Below are positions 20,948-31,923 of a DNA stretch of 64,000 nt, piece after piece. Origin of the DNA: Tieghemostelium lacteum (Eukaryota; Evosea; Eumycetozoa; Dictyosteliales; Raperosteliaceae); assembly GCA_001606155.1 (NCBI GenBank), contig LODT01000016.1, positions 62,001 to 126,000 on the forward strand. The letters are read 5' to 3'. Position numbers and translations under genes: made by a program. A model generated the notes under the pieces. That model made no database searches. It was given only the letters and a program-made list of their open reading frames with translations, and had not been told where the DNA came from. Within the stretch, counting starts at the first letter, position 1; the number at the start of each line of letters is the position of its first letter.

Positions 20948-23029
20948 ATGAACTGGAATTTTTTGGTTTTTTGTTTGTTTGGATTTACAAAACAGATTAA
21001 AAAGAAGAAGATATTTATGTATTTTTTTTTGAAAATGTTATTTGGTTTTAGAGGATTGATGGGAACAAATAGTAGTAAAAACAAAGATCAAACGGAATAT
21101 AGTAAATTTAATATTCCTATATTGATTTCAATTAATATATTAAATTTAATAATTAATCAGGAGGAATTGGTTAGTGATAGTAATGATTTGACATTACTGT
21201 GTAGATTTGTAACTAGAATGTCACTGGTGTGTAAAGATTGGAGAACTAATCTAATACCTAGACTACAACTGTTTAATCCATTGCTTATTGATAAGTCAGT
21301 TCAACATATAAACTATCTATTGGACTTGGGTATACATATACCAGTGTCATTGGATGTCGATAACATTAACAATAGCAGTAGATATAAAGGTAAAATCGTA
21401 CATGTTCACATGAATTTACCTACAACCTATAAATACCCTCTCTACCAGTTTCTTCAAAACAATAGACAGATTAGATCATTGTCATTGTCACTGTTGAACA
21501 CCTTTACTTCTATTCGTACTATAAAGGTTGTAATTCAACAAGACAACTACAATAACTTTCATGGTGATAATAATATCACTGTTCAGTCATTTAAAGAGTT
21601 TATAGAGAATATCGATGATACCACACTCCTAAACCTCAATCACCTGAAAATTGATGGTGAATTAGAAAAGCTAGGTCTCAATAGTGTATTTAATCATTTG
21701 AATTCACTTCAAAAACCTCTTCCTGATAGTGTACTATTGAATCTTACAACACTTACCATCTCCAATATCCATTCTACAACTGAGGAAACCTATTCATCAT
21801 CACTTTGCAAATTAACAACTTTAACTACATTAACTCTCAATAGATTTCCAAGTAATGTTATTATTGATATCATTCAAAACTGTCCAAGTATTAGAAACCT
21901 TTCTGTTACCAACTACATTATCAATATTGAACCTCGTAATAATTCTCTAAAACCATTACTTGAAGCTCTGATTCCCAATACCAACATTGAGAATTTTCAA
22001 ATGACCAATCAAGCCAATATTTTTAGTTTATTTAAACCCAACCAAAGAAACAATTCTGCACCTTTCAGCACCCTTATTCAGCTACTAAACACCAACCACA
22101 CTCTTAAAATACTCAATATACCCCATTCACAATTTAGAATAAAAAAATCAAACGAGACCCCAAAAGAAGAAGACAATAATAATAACAATAATAATAATAA
22201 TGAAGTAGAGGATGGTGTACTTGTTGAAAGTAAAATTCAAAATTCAACTCTGACGCATTTGATGTTGGGTGAAGTCAACAAGAAGAATCAAATTACTAAT
22301 GAACTGGTAAAGATGTGGGTAGATATATCAGCATTGGTTAAAACTGATTTTGATTGGACACTAGTTGAAGGATCTACCAAGATGTTAATTGACCATTTTC
22401 CACATTTACAGTATCTAAAAGTATCTAATTCAACAGGTAGAGTAGCTCAACAAGATTTACTTAAACTCAATATGCCAATGCTGGTAGATATGAGTTTGAC
22501 AACTTTTAAAGACCTTCACAAGACATTGCAATTCAATAGAACTCTAACATCTCTGACTTTAAAGGATGTAATTGGTCAGTTTAATATTGTTAAATTCCTT
22601 AAGAGTAACCATCCAACTATTATCCATTTATATGTTATATCAGGCCAGATTTCATGGACTAAATTCAGTAATGCTCTATCACAGAATACCTATTTACGTA
22701 CTCTAACATTTCTAGATAGATTTATAAACTTGGATTTTGAAAACAAAAAAGAAAAACCTATTATTCTGTTGATATCTGGCTTAACTAGTATATTTACGAT
22801 CAATAGTTCATTAGTTACATTTCATCTGCCAGCTCTAATTAAGTGTTCTAAAAAATTCAGAAAAGATTATAAAAGATATATGAAACCACTAAAAGAAGCA
22901 CTTTTACAAAACAATGTCATTCATTCACTTTCTTTCACTGGTGATTACTATGATGATTTCCCACCACTATTTAAGAAAGAACTTCAAAAAGTATTTAACA
23001 CAAAATTAATAAAATTAAAATTTGTTTAA
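20948..23029 (+). CDS. F-box/LRR-like protein, tandem copy 1
   Basis: Open frame of 693 codons from ATG at 20948. The first 37 residues are unlike the rest (Phe/Lys-rich), and the DNA there ends in TTTGGTTTTAG, a good splice acceptor, so the true start may be ATG 21059 (MGTNSSKNKD), giving 656 aa with an upstream intron. A divergent F-box follows (ILISINILNL...VTRMSLVCKDW, about residues 50-100), then leucine-rich repeats through the protein. An Asn run interrupts near residue 418. Dictyostelids have large families of such F-box/FNIP/LRR proteins. Target unknown. Confidence 0.75.
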   Translation: MNWNFLVFCLFGFTKQIKKKKIFMYFFLKMLFGFRGLMGTNSSKNKDQTEYSKFNIPILISINILNLIINQEELVSDSNDLTLLCRFVTRMSLVCKDWRTNLIPRLQLFNPLLIDKSVQHINYLLDLGIHIPVSLDVDNINNSSRYKGKIVHVHMNLPTTYKYPLYQFLQNNRQIRSLSLSLLNTFTSIRTIKVVIQQDNYNNFHGDNNITVQSFKEFIENIDDTTLLNLNHLKIDGELEKLGLNSVFNHLNSLQKPLPDSVLLNLTTLTISNIHSTTEETYSSSLCKLTTLTTLTLNRFPSNVIIDIIQNCPSIRNLSVTNYIINIEPRNNSLKPLLEALIPNTNIENFQMTNQANIFSLFKPNQRNNSAPFSTLIQLLNTNHTLKILNIPHSQFRIKKSNETPKEEDNNNNNNNNNEVEDGVLVESKIQNSTLTHLMLGEVNKKNQITNELVKMWVDISALVKTDFDWTLVEGSTKMLIDHFPHLQYLKVSNSTGRVAQQDLLKLNMPMLVDMSLTTFKDLHKTLQFNRTLTSLTLKDVIGQFNIVKFLKSNHPTIIHLYVISGQISWTKFSNALSQNTYLRTLTFLDRFINLDFENKKEKPIILLISGLTSIFTINSSLVTFHLPALIKCSKKFRKDYKRYMKPLKEALLQNNVIHSLSFTGDYYDDFPPLFKKELQKVFNTKLIKLKFV

Positions 23030-23077
23030 ACTAATAGAGTTATTTTCCAAATTTCTAATCATTTTTTTTTTTTGAAA

Positions 23078-24763
23078 ATGTCATTGCCTCACCATGTAGT
23101 AATAAATATTATAAATCATTACACAAACCTTAATAATATATTTAATATTATTAAAATTGTTAGATTAGTTTGTAGAGATTGGAAAGAGAATATAGTGAAG
23201 AAAATTACAATACCAACCAATTCAATACCATACGACGTCATCAAATGGCTAAATTATATTGGTTTATCAGATTTTACAGTAAATTTAAATTCACGTTATA
23301 TAGATGAAGTTAAAAACCATGGTATTAAATACAACATTGGAACCATGAAGGTATATGTAGAAGATATTGATAAACTATCAATTCTGTCAAAGACTAAAAT
23401 TGACATACTTAACATCTCACCATGTAACACTCAAAAACTAATTGAGGTTTTTAAAGAATTAGATTTAAAAAACAATCTAATTGGTAGAATAGAATTGTGT
23501 GTAACTTCCTTTGATTCCATATTTTCTATTGAAAAGATATTTGAAGAGATATCACAGTTAATGGAATCTCAACCTACCCTTAAAAAAACTTTAAAAAAGT
23601 TAAGTATAGAGAGTAGATTCAATAACTCAGCTATTACTAGTAACTCAATACTCAGTATTGATCTATCACCATTAAAATCAGTTGAACATTTGGTAATTGA
23701 AATACCTAAACCTAATATATTGGTATCTCAAATGCTTAGTCAGATTGCATCTCTAAAAACTCTAATCTTGCAATCTTGTCCATTTGAAGTAATAGACATA
23801 TGTAACCTTTTCAAGTGTCTAGAGAAAAACAATACTGTTCAAATGCTGTTTATAGGTGGGTTCCCCGCAATGAGCACTGATGAGATACAATCATTAGTAT
23901 CCATGCTAAATAAAAACAAAACTCTCTTACAGTTAAATTTTCCAACTAGGGAAACTATTCAAGATCAAAGTCTTCCAATGTCATGTATAGTCAATACTAC
24001 AATAAAGGAACTTATATTCGGTGTCTATTCGCCACTTAGATGTTTACTATGGAGATGGGGTGAAAAGTCAAACTTGGAACTCATTGACAAGGTCAACTGC
24101 AATCAACTTGACCAAATTATGGATAAACATCCTAGACTCACTAGTTTGGTAGTTGATAATGTCGATCCTAGAGTCTACCATTACCTATCAACATTTATTA
24201 AAATCAATTCAAAAACTCTCACTGAAATGACTATCAATATAGAATCTCAAAAAATAAGTTTGGGTTTATCCAATGATCTACTATTAAATAGGCATTTAGT
24301 AAAACTAGATGTTAACGTGTGGTCATTCACAGAGCTTATCCAGCTTCTTGATAGTAATCATGTGTCAGTTAGAGATGTGCAATGTAGTATATGGGAATTT
24401 GATTGTAAACAATTCAGTGAAAGTCTTTGTAGGAATAGAACTCTAACACATATTGGACTATTCATAAAAAGAAAGTCTAGAAAAAGGGAATCTCAACAGA
24501 CATTTATAGAAAGTCTGATTGATATTTTATCTAGAAATGAAGTGTTAACATCCCTCTCTATAAATGCACCAAATTCCAAGTCAGCAGCTATTAATCAAAA
24601 TCAATTGACTAGATATACTGATGCACTGTATAATAACAATCAAATTACCTCTTTAAATATACAGTGTAGATTTCTGTACAGTACAACTCCTACAACTCTA
24701 GAAACTATATTAGATCGAACCTACCATTATTTAGAAACTCAAGATAAGATCATCTATCCATAA
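23078..24763 (+). CDS. F-box/LRR-like protein, tandem copy 2
   Basis: Single exon, 561 aa from ATG at 23078, only 48 bp after the previous stop. It opens with an F-box (MSLPHHVVINIINHY...IVRLVCRDWKENI), followed by irregular leucine-rich repeats with SLKTLILQSCPFEVIDI-type units. Same architecture as the preceding gene but clearly diverged, so an older tandem duplication. Likely an SCF substrate adaptor by family. Confidence 0.8.
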   Translation: MSLPHHVVINIINHYTNLNNIFNIIKIVRLVCRDWKENIVKKITIPTNSIPYDVIKWLNYIGLSDFTVNLNSRYIDEVKNHGIKYNIGTMKVYVEDIDKLSILSKTKIDILNISPCNTQKLIEVFKELDLKNNLIGRIELCVTSFDSIFSIEKIFEEISQLMESQPTLKKTLKKLSIESRFNNSAITSNSILSIDLSPLKSVEHLVIEIPKPNILVSQMLSQIASLKTLILQSCPFEVIDICNLFKCLEKNNTVQMLFIGGFPAMSTDEIQSLVSMLNKNKTLLQLNFPTRETIQDQSLPMSCIVNTTIKELIFGVYSPLRCLLWRWGEKSNLELIDKVNCNQLDQIMDKHPRLTSLVVDNVDPRVYHYLSTFIKINSKTLTEMTINIESQKISLGLSNDLLLNRHLVKLDVNVWSFTELIQLLDSNHVSVRDVQCSIWEFDCKQFSESLCRNRTLTHIGLFIKRKSRKRESQQTFIESLIDILSRNEVLTSLSINAPNSKSAAINQNQLTRYTDALYNNNQITSLNIQCRFLYSTTPTTLETILDRTYHYLETQDKIIYP

Positions 24764-25015
24764 ACACATATCCTAAATAGAACGGTATAGAACATCTCGG
24801 AACTATTGAAATGTAAATGGATTAGTATTTCAATCAAACTAACACTATTAGAACCCTTAACTAGATATTTTCAATTTTTTTTTAAAAATCTACCGTTTCG
24901 TGACATCATCAAAGGTTACAAAATATCCTTTAAATTTAAAAATACATTAAATTTTTATTTTAATAAAAAGGTTACCATCTTATCTTAATATTTTCTATTA
25001 TTATCCATTTTAAAA

Positions 25016-25393
25016 ATGTATAAATTATCAGTATTGTTAATTATTGTAATAATTTTTGTATCTTTTATTTGTTGTAATGAAGAAGTATTTACATCTGCAA
25101 CTGGAATGTCAGCTTCTATGACAGCTACAGGTACAGGATCATCTATAACTGGATCTAGTGATAGCACTGAAGTAACAGCTTGTCAAATCTGTGTCATTTT
25201 AGATCAAAATATTCTCATTAGAAAACCATATCAAAACCCCACATTTATCAAATCTAAACTTTTACAACAATGTAATGATTTATATTACAGACCAGAACAA
25301 AATAAACTCTGTGTAGAAATTGTAAAACAAGATTTTCAAGCACTCTACCAAGGTACTACAAACTGTAAAAAACTAGGATATTGTCCATCTTAA
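25016..25393 (+). CDS. Secreted single-domain saposin-like protein
   Basis: 125 aa. Signal peptide about residues 1-20 (cleavage near FICC-NEE), a Ser/Thr/Gly-rich linker likely to be O-glycosylated (about 22-52), then one saposin B-type domain with the six-cysteine pattern C-x2-C ... C ... C ... C-x5-C (starting ACQICVIL, ending NCKKLGYCPS). Saposin-like proteins bind or disrupt lipids: lysosomal lipid-hydrolase activators or amoebapore-type antibacterial peptides. In a bacteria-eating amoeba either role is plausible; the sequence alone does not decide. Confidence 0.75.
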   Translation: MYKLSVLLIIVIIFVSFICCNEEVFTSATGMSASMTATGTGSSITGSSDSTEVTACQICVILDQNILIRKPYQNPTFIKSKLLQQCNDLYYRPEQNKLCVEIVKQDFQALYQGTTNCKKLGYCPS

Positions 25394-25969
25394 ACCAAAT
25401 CTACCTCATTAAAATAGTAAATGATCGATCATCAATAAAAAACAATCATATTTTTATCACTATAAATTATGGGGTTTGGTCATTTTCATTTTTAATAAAT
25501 TTGTTAGAATCTAATCATCCATCAATTAGAACATAGAATGTTCAATTGAAGAAATGGACATAAAATCGTTTTATCCTATTCCTATATCATTTCTTTTCTA
25601 CTAACTGGAATTGATGATATACCATTTGACCAATTTTTCAATTATTAATAGATATAATTAGTATCAATAAGAAGCTGCTCTATCCGACTTTAAGTATCAT
25701 CATTAACTAATTGTCCTTATTCTTTAACCAAAGATCAAAAACAACCAATAGCGTAAGGCATCCAAAACATATGTTTATTAAGGGACCTGCAATTATTTAA
25801 TCAAACTATGTAAATATATTCAATATTTTAAACTTCCAACAAAACAATTTTCAAAACTATTGTTGTATTATAAATTAATTGTATGCCTTGGTGGTATCCT
25901 GAAAAATCTGGTGTTAAATTTTTTTTTTTTTATTTTATTTTTATATTTTTTTCAGATATCTACATCAAA
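25394..25969. other. Intergenic, nothing recognised
   Basis: About 575 bp of AT-rich DNA between the saposin-like gene and AP-3 delta. The last 60 bases are a long T-rich tract ending TTTTTTCAG 20 bp before the AP-3 start, possibly the acceptor of a 5' UTR intron with a donor at CTGGTGTTAAA about 25911. No coding frame accepted. Confidence 0.4.
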
Positions 25970-28900
25970 ATGTTTGAAAGAACATTAGTGGATTTAATTA
26001 GAGGTATCAGAAATCATAAAAAAAATGAAACTAAATTTATCAATCAATGTATAATTGAAATTAAAGATGAACTCAGGGGTGATATTTATAAGAAGACATT
26101 AGCAGTTCAAAAATTAACCTATGTAAGTTTAGAACGCTAAACACTTGGAAAATGTAGTAAAACAAAGTAAAAGAATTTGACTATTAATTCAAAATGAACA
26201 GATTCACATGTTAGGATACAATATTGATTGGGCATCATTTAATATTATTGAAGTATTGTCAAGTAATAAATTCACTAGTAAAAGAATTGGATATTTAGCA
26301 GCTTCACAAGCTTTCAGTGACAGTACTGAAGTTATTACATTGGCAACTAATCAGATTAGAAAAGATTTTCTATCAAATAACCCATCAGAGGCTTATTTGG
26401 CATTAAATTGTCTATCGAATATATGTACACCAGATCTGGCAAGAGATCTTGCAAATGATCTTTTGACTCTTTTGAGTAGTCAAAAGACACATGTACTCAA
26501 GAGAACAGTTGCTGTTTTCTATAAGATCTTCCTCAAGTATCCAGAGGCACTTAGACCTACTTTCCCTAAACTTAAAGAGAAATTAGAGGATCCAGATCCC
26601 ACTGTCATGTCATCAGCTGTCAATGTCATTTGCGAACTTGCCAGAAAGAATCCAAAGAACTATTTGCCATTGGCACCTGTTCTCTTTAAGATTCTAACCA
26701 ACAATAGTACCAACTATTGGATGCTGATAAAAATTGTAAAACTTTTTGCAGCACTAACCCCACACGAACCCAGATTAGCAAAAAAAATGGTAGATCCTTT
26801 GACTAACATTATTAATAGTTCGCCATCCATGTCACTTCTATTCGAGTGTATTCAAACATGTATCTCTGGTATCTCAGATAACATTCCTCTGATGAAACTC
26901 TGTGTTGGTAAATTAAAGACACTCATTGAACATCCCGACCAGAACCTCAAATATCTCGGTCTTCTAGCACTTAGTAACATTATGAAAATTTATCCAAAAG
27001 CAGTTTCAGAACACAAGGAACTCGTTTTGAACTGTCTAGATGATTCTGATACCAGTATCAGAATGAGAGCTCTTGACCTTCTTGCAGGTATGGCAAACAA
27101 GAAGAATCTTCCAGATATCGTTGCTAAGCTACTTGACCAACTAGAGACTGCAGAGGGCACTTACAAGGACCAAATCATTGGAAAGATCATTGAACTGTGT
27201 TCAATGCAAACCTACCAATTCATTACCGACTTTGAATGGTACATCTCTGTTCTCTGCAACCTTACACGTCACCAAGACACTGAACACGGTCAATTGATTG
27301 CCAGTCAGTTCCTTGACGTTATAATTCGTGTAAAAGTTGTCAGAACCTATGGTACTAAGCAAATGATTGATTTACTCAAGAACCCTAAATTAATGAGTAA
27401 CCCAACTGAAAATGGAATTTGTGAGGTACTATATGCCGCTGCTTGGATCATTGGTGAGTTTGCTGCAAATATAAATCAACCAATTGAGGCTTTGGAAGCA
27501 TTCCTTCAACCTAGAGTCTCAGTTCTACCAGCACACATTCAAAGTGTCTACATGTTGAATGCATTAAAGATCTTCAGTCATGCTATATCTACATTTAAAG
27601 GAGAGGATATTCCAGAAGATGCTGAGAATGCTGATCAGATTACTGAAGAGACTATCAAGGAGTGTTTGGATATTCTCAATGCCAGACTTCCATTGTTTAC
27701 CCAAAGTATTCATTTGGAGGTCCAAGAACGTGCTTGTCTCGTCAATGAGATTTTGAAGTTCTACACTGTCACCAAAGGACAAGATGTCAATAGCAATATT
27801 GGTGATGAACTCATTTCAATTTTCACTGAACAGTTGAATCCTGTAGGTCCAAAAGCCCAGAAGAAAGTACCAATCCCCGAAGGACTGGACTTAGACGAAT
27901 GGATTAATGATCCTAAGTTCCAAGAACCTGAAGAAGAGGAAGAAGAAGACGACGATGACATTTACTCTACCTCTCACAGCCACCACAATAATATCTTCAC
28001 CAACCAAGACGAAGATGATAAACCATATCATCATCACCACCAACCCACCAAAGAAGAGCTTCAAAGACAACGTGAGGAGAGACTCAGAAAACAAGCTCAA
28101 AACCCTTATATGCTCGGTGGAAAGTCATCAAGTACAAAATCTAAGGAATCTGATATTTCAGTACCTGTTGCAATTCTTCCAGAATCATTGGGACCTGTTA
28201 TTGTAGGACCTAAAAAAATTGAAAAAACTAAAGCCAAACCAAAGAAATTCACAATCGACACCACCACTGAGATGCCAGATGGTGCCAAAGACTCTGATTC
28301 TGATAGTGAAAGTTCAAAGAAACCTAATAATGCTAAATATGATCCATTATCATCTATCAATCTCAATGAACCATTGTCAGCTGGTGATATCTTACCTGTT
28401 AACAGACATCGTACTGATATTCAGAAAGAGAAGGAACTCAAATCAAAGAATGAAAAGAAAATGGCTGCTTCTCAGAAACCAGGTAGTTCACCTACTATCT
28501 CTTATCAAGAGGTAACCTCTCCAACTTTGGGTCAAGATAAACCAAAGAAACCATCTACTTCAAAATCAAAGAAATCTGCAACTTCTACCACTGCAACTTC
28601 TACCTCTTCAAGTACTTCAACTGGTAAGACTGCAACCACTGTAGTTTCACCACCAGCACTAAAGAAGTTACCACCTGTTACATTATTGGATGACGAAAAC
28701 TTTAAAGTTAGCTATGAAATTCAAAAGACATCTCAAGAGATTGAAAATCAACTCAAGATTACATTTAAATTGCAAAATAAGTCAGATGAGGATATGTCTG
28801 ATGTAAAATTGAGTTTACAATCTGTAGAGTCATTGCAATCTGTAAAGAACAGTGGTGAGATTGGTGTTCTTGAAAGTAGTAGTTCAACTAGTTACTTTGA

Positions 28901-29351
28901 AATTTTAAATGTAAACAATATGATTAGTTCGCATTCACTTCAATTCACATTGGAAGCAAGTCCATCATCATCACCAGAACTATCAGTACCACTTACTATT
29001 CCATTACCATTGAGTCTCTTTACCAAATCAACTAAATTGACAAAAGATCAATTTGCTCAGATTTTACAAAAGTCAGGTACATTACATAGCTCATCTACTA
29101 AAGTTACCTCACCCAACAGTAATCTACAACAGGTTCTCAATCAGTTGACTACTGATTTACAATTTGAAACTGTTCAATTACATCCATCTGGTACCACTGC
29201 ATCATGTTACACTAAAACCATTCAAAATCACCACATTGCAATGCTGGTAAAAGAAAGAGATGGTACTATCACCTTTGACATTAAATGCTCTGACCCTGTG
29301 CTTGCCACCAGAGTTCCAACTGAAATTAATCAAATTTTTAAAAAAAACTAA
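25970..29351 (+). CDS. ap3d1: AP-3 adaptor complex subunit delta
   Basis: Exons 25970-26122 and 26202-29351, phase 0, 1100 aa. The large adaptin of the AP-3 coat, which sorts cargo from endosomes/Golgi to lysosome-related compartments. The start MFERTLVDLIRGIRNHKK and the exon-junction sequence KLTYIHMLGYNIDWASFNIIEV are typical of delta-adaptin, followed by KRIGYLAA and TNQIRKD. Residues 1-580 are the HEAT-repeat trunk, then an acidic stretch (about 610-640) with HHHH runs, a Lys/Ser-rich hinge, and a C-terminal beta-sandwich-like region. Full length for the family. Confidence 0.95.
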
Positions 29352-29544
29352 ACATTAAATAATAATATGAATTACTTTTGTCATTTATTTCAAAAAACTA
29401 AAACCATGGTTTCTTTTAAAATGATATAAAGAGTTTTTTCTCATTTGACCAATTATTTCTATTGTATCAAAATTTTAAGTTTCTCTTAATGACATTTGCA
29501 TTGTGTTTTGAATTTTTTTTTTAAAATTAGAAATAACCAACTTG

Positions 29545-30156
29545 ATGATTATGTCACAGTTAATAACACTATTAAATAATAAATTTATATTAGGATCGAT
29601 AATAGGTAGTGTTTTTGGATCAATTGTATTGTATCAGTCTTACAAAGCCCAAAAGAAGAGATTGACAGTAGACAATTGTTACTATTTACAATGTCTGCAA
29701 AATCATTTTATAACCACATACAAAGATGCCATTTTAAAGAATCAGATTACATTTAGAATAAAAACTGTCATTTTGGCAGTAGGAAGAGAGATACCTATAG
29801 AAGTTGAGGAACAGGTTGCACAATATCTCTATCAAAATATTAGAATTCAAAATGACACTCTTAAAGAGAATCAAGAGGAAGGTGCTGATAGTACACTTCA
29901 TATATATAGCCTACCTCTAGAGAACTTGGAAAACTATGATATATATAATAACGAATCGAGAAAATCTTCAGTAGATGTAGTTATAACTATTGAATCTCCA
30001 CAAGACACATGCAATTTCACATCACTTTTAAAAAAGTTTAGTACCATATCAATACTCTTAAAGAAATCTTCTTTATTTTTATCCTTTTTCAACCATATGT
30101 CCTACAATTCTGATACTCCACAATCTTGGAATCATTTAAGTGTAATTATTCATTGA
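29545..30156 (+). CDS. Single-pass membrane protein, unknown
   Basis: 203 aa from ATG 29545 (a second Met at 29551 is equally possible). An N-terminal hydrophobic helix (FILGSIIGSVFGSIVLY, about residues 14-31) is followed by YKAQKKR, typical of a signal anchor with a cytosolic C-terminal domain. The rest mixes alpha and beta segments with no motif that I recognise. No paralogue in the window. Confidence 0.65.
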   Translation: MIMSQLITLLNNKFILGSIIGSVFGSIVLYQSYKAQKKRLTVDNCYYLQCLQNHFITTYKDAILKNQITFRIKTVILAVGREIPIEVEEQVAQYLYQNIRIQNDTLKENQEEGADSTLHIYSLPLENLENYDIYNNESRKSSVDVVITIESPQDTCNFTSLLKKFSTISILLKKSSLFLSFFNHMSYNSDTPQSWNHLSVIIH

Positions 30157-30248
30157 ATAACATATTCAACATTAACAATCCTTACTAATTGATATATTAA
30201 TTATATTGCACATTTGCACAGTTATCGGAAATTAAAAACCTATATACA

Positions 30249-31497
30249 ATGTGTGGTTATAATATTGTAAATTCAACTCAAAATGAGATTGAATTACCAA
30301 ATCAAGGTAAATTGACATTTATTTCTTCAATTTCACCTGATTGGGATGTAAATACTAGAGATGAAATTTCATTTGAAACATTTGATGATATTACCTCACA
30401 ATAGAATAACATAAATATAAATAATAAATTTAGTCTCCCTTCAATGAATACAATAGATGAATTAAAATTAAAAGTTGAGCAGTTAAATAGAGATTTTATC
30501 AAATTATCAAATCAAATAGATAATAACTTTAATACTTTAAAACCATTGAGAGAATCCATTGTAAAGGTCACTGAAAAGACCAAAATCAAGTCTGATTATT
30601 TGGATAAACAAAATATTGAATATCATCAAAAACTAAAAGAAAAAGTTAATTTAGAAGAACTATTTCAATTTTATAATCAAGATTTGGTAAAATCTAATGA
30701 ATTGAAATTGAACTTGATAAAGAAGATTGATTCCATTGTAAAAGAAAGAGAATTGAATAGGTTCGTTTATTTTGATTTGTTGTTAGTAGATTATCAAATT
30801 TGTTTACTTACATTGGACCAAATATAGATGTGAATATTTTCAAAAGGTTAAAGAATTTAATGAGTGGCAACACTCTTTCTCAGATGGAGAGATGTTTCAA
30901 CAAAAAAGACAACAAGAGCTTATAGAAATGGAAACCATAAAAATGACAGTATTGGATGCGGAATGTAAAAAACATGTAATTGAAAATGATCAAAACTTGG
31001 TTGATAAATACAAAGAAATGATTGAAAGTAAGTATGTTTTAACATTATAGATAATTGAACTTTGTTAACATGGAATACTAGAACTAGAAATTGAAGAAAA
31101 AGAAAACACTGAAAAGGTTCTTAAATTAAAATCACAAGTATCAAATTTAAATAATAATACCAATAGTAGTATAAGTAGCGGTAGAATATTAAAGTTAAAT
31201 GACGGGTAAATTTTGAAATATGTATCCTTTTTTTTGTTTTGTTGTAGACTAACCAACCGATTTGATTTTAATAGTACAAGCACTAATACCAATAATTCTA
31301 AAACCAATTTTAATAATAATAATCAAACTCAACAACCAAAGAAAATTACTATTGGAAACACTGGATTAAGTTTAAAATTGAAACCTTTATCATTACAAAA
31401 ACCATATAAATCCAACCATAATACTATTGAACTTGCAAATGTTGGGAGTAATGATAAAAAACAACAACCAAATATTCAAAAGAGTTTTATTAGATAA
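30249..31497 (+). CDS. Coiled-coil protein, five exons
   Basis: Proposed exons 30249-30347, 30405-30760, 30828-31027, 31082-31205 and 31248-31497, 342 aa. Exons 2-5 are well supported by frame and splice sites: a long coiled coil (IDELKLKVEQLNRDF ... EFNEWQHSF ... YKEMIEKLEIEEKEN) followed by an Asn/Ser-rich tail. Exon 1 (MCGYNIVNSTQNE) is less sure: it is in the same frame as exon 2 but separated by an in-frame TAG at 30402-30404. A 57-bp intron from GTAAAT (30348) to AATAG removes it, although that intron itself looks coding. Otherwise the protein may start at ATG 30444. No enzyme motif; a structural or scaffold role is inferred. Confidence 0.7.
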
Positions 31498-31923
31498 AGA
31501 AAAAAAAAAAAAAAGTTAACTATGATATAAAAAACATATCACTATAAATTATAATCCAATAAGATCTCTTTGTACAACACTTTATATATATAAGAAATAA
31601 ATAATAAAAAATCAATTGTTCTGTTTTTTTGATTGTGACTAAAAACACTACATGATAATATCATCCGTTTAACATAAACTAGTACTATTTGGGTAAAGAG
31701 GAGAGTAACAGGAAGACACAATGTCAATAAATATAAAATATAGAGACAAGTGGTGGTAGAGGTAAGGATAGTTGTTGGGTAGAAGGTTGTAGTTCTAGTA
31801 GTGGTAATGATGGATAATGAACCTGTTGGATAGAGGAAGTTATAACAATACAATATGATTTTTTTTTAAAGCTGTTCTCTATATATACAAAACCTATATC
31901 TTAGTTTTTAAATTAGAAATAGA
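31498..31923. other. Convergent 3' intergenic region
   Basis: 3' flanks of the coiled-coil gene (plus) and the CELF-like gene (minus). Positions 31685-31820 are strongly purine- and G/T-rich on the plus strand, so CU-rich in the minus-strand transcript. A 103-codon minus-strand frame here is Thr/Leu low-complexity and is not accepted as a gene. Confidence 0.5.

Noticed and set aside
31542-31853. 103-codon minus-strand frame between convergent genes
   Set aside because: Lies in 3' flank of the CELF-like gene; repetitive Thr/Leu content follows from the pyrimidine-rich strand, and no start context or motif.
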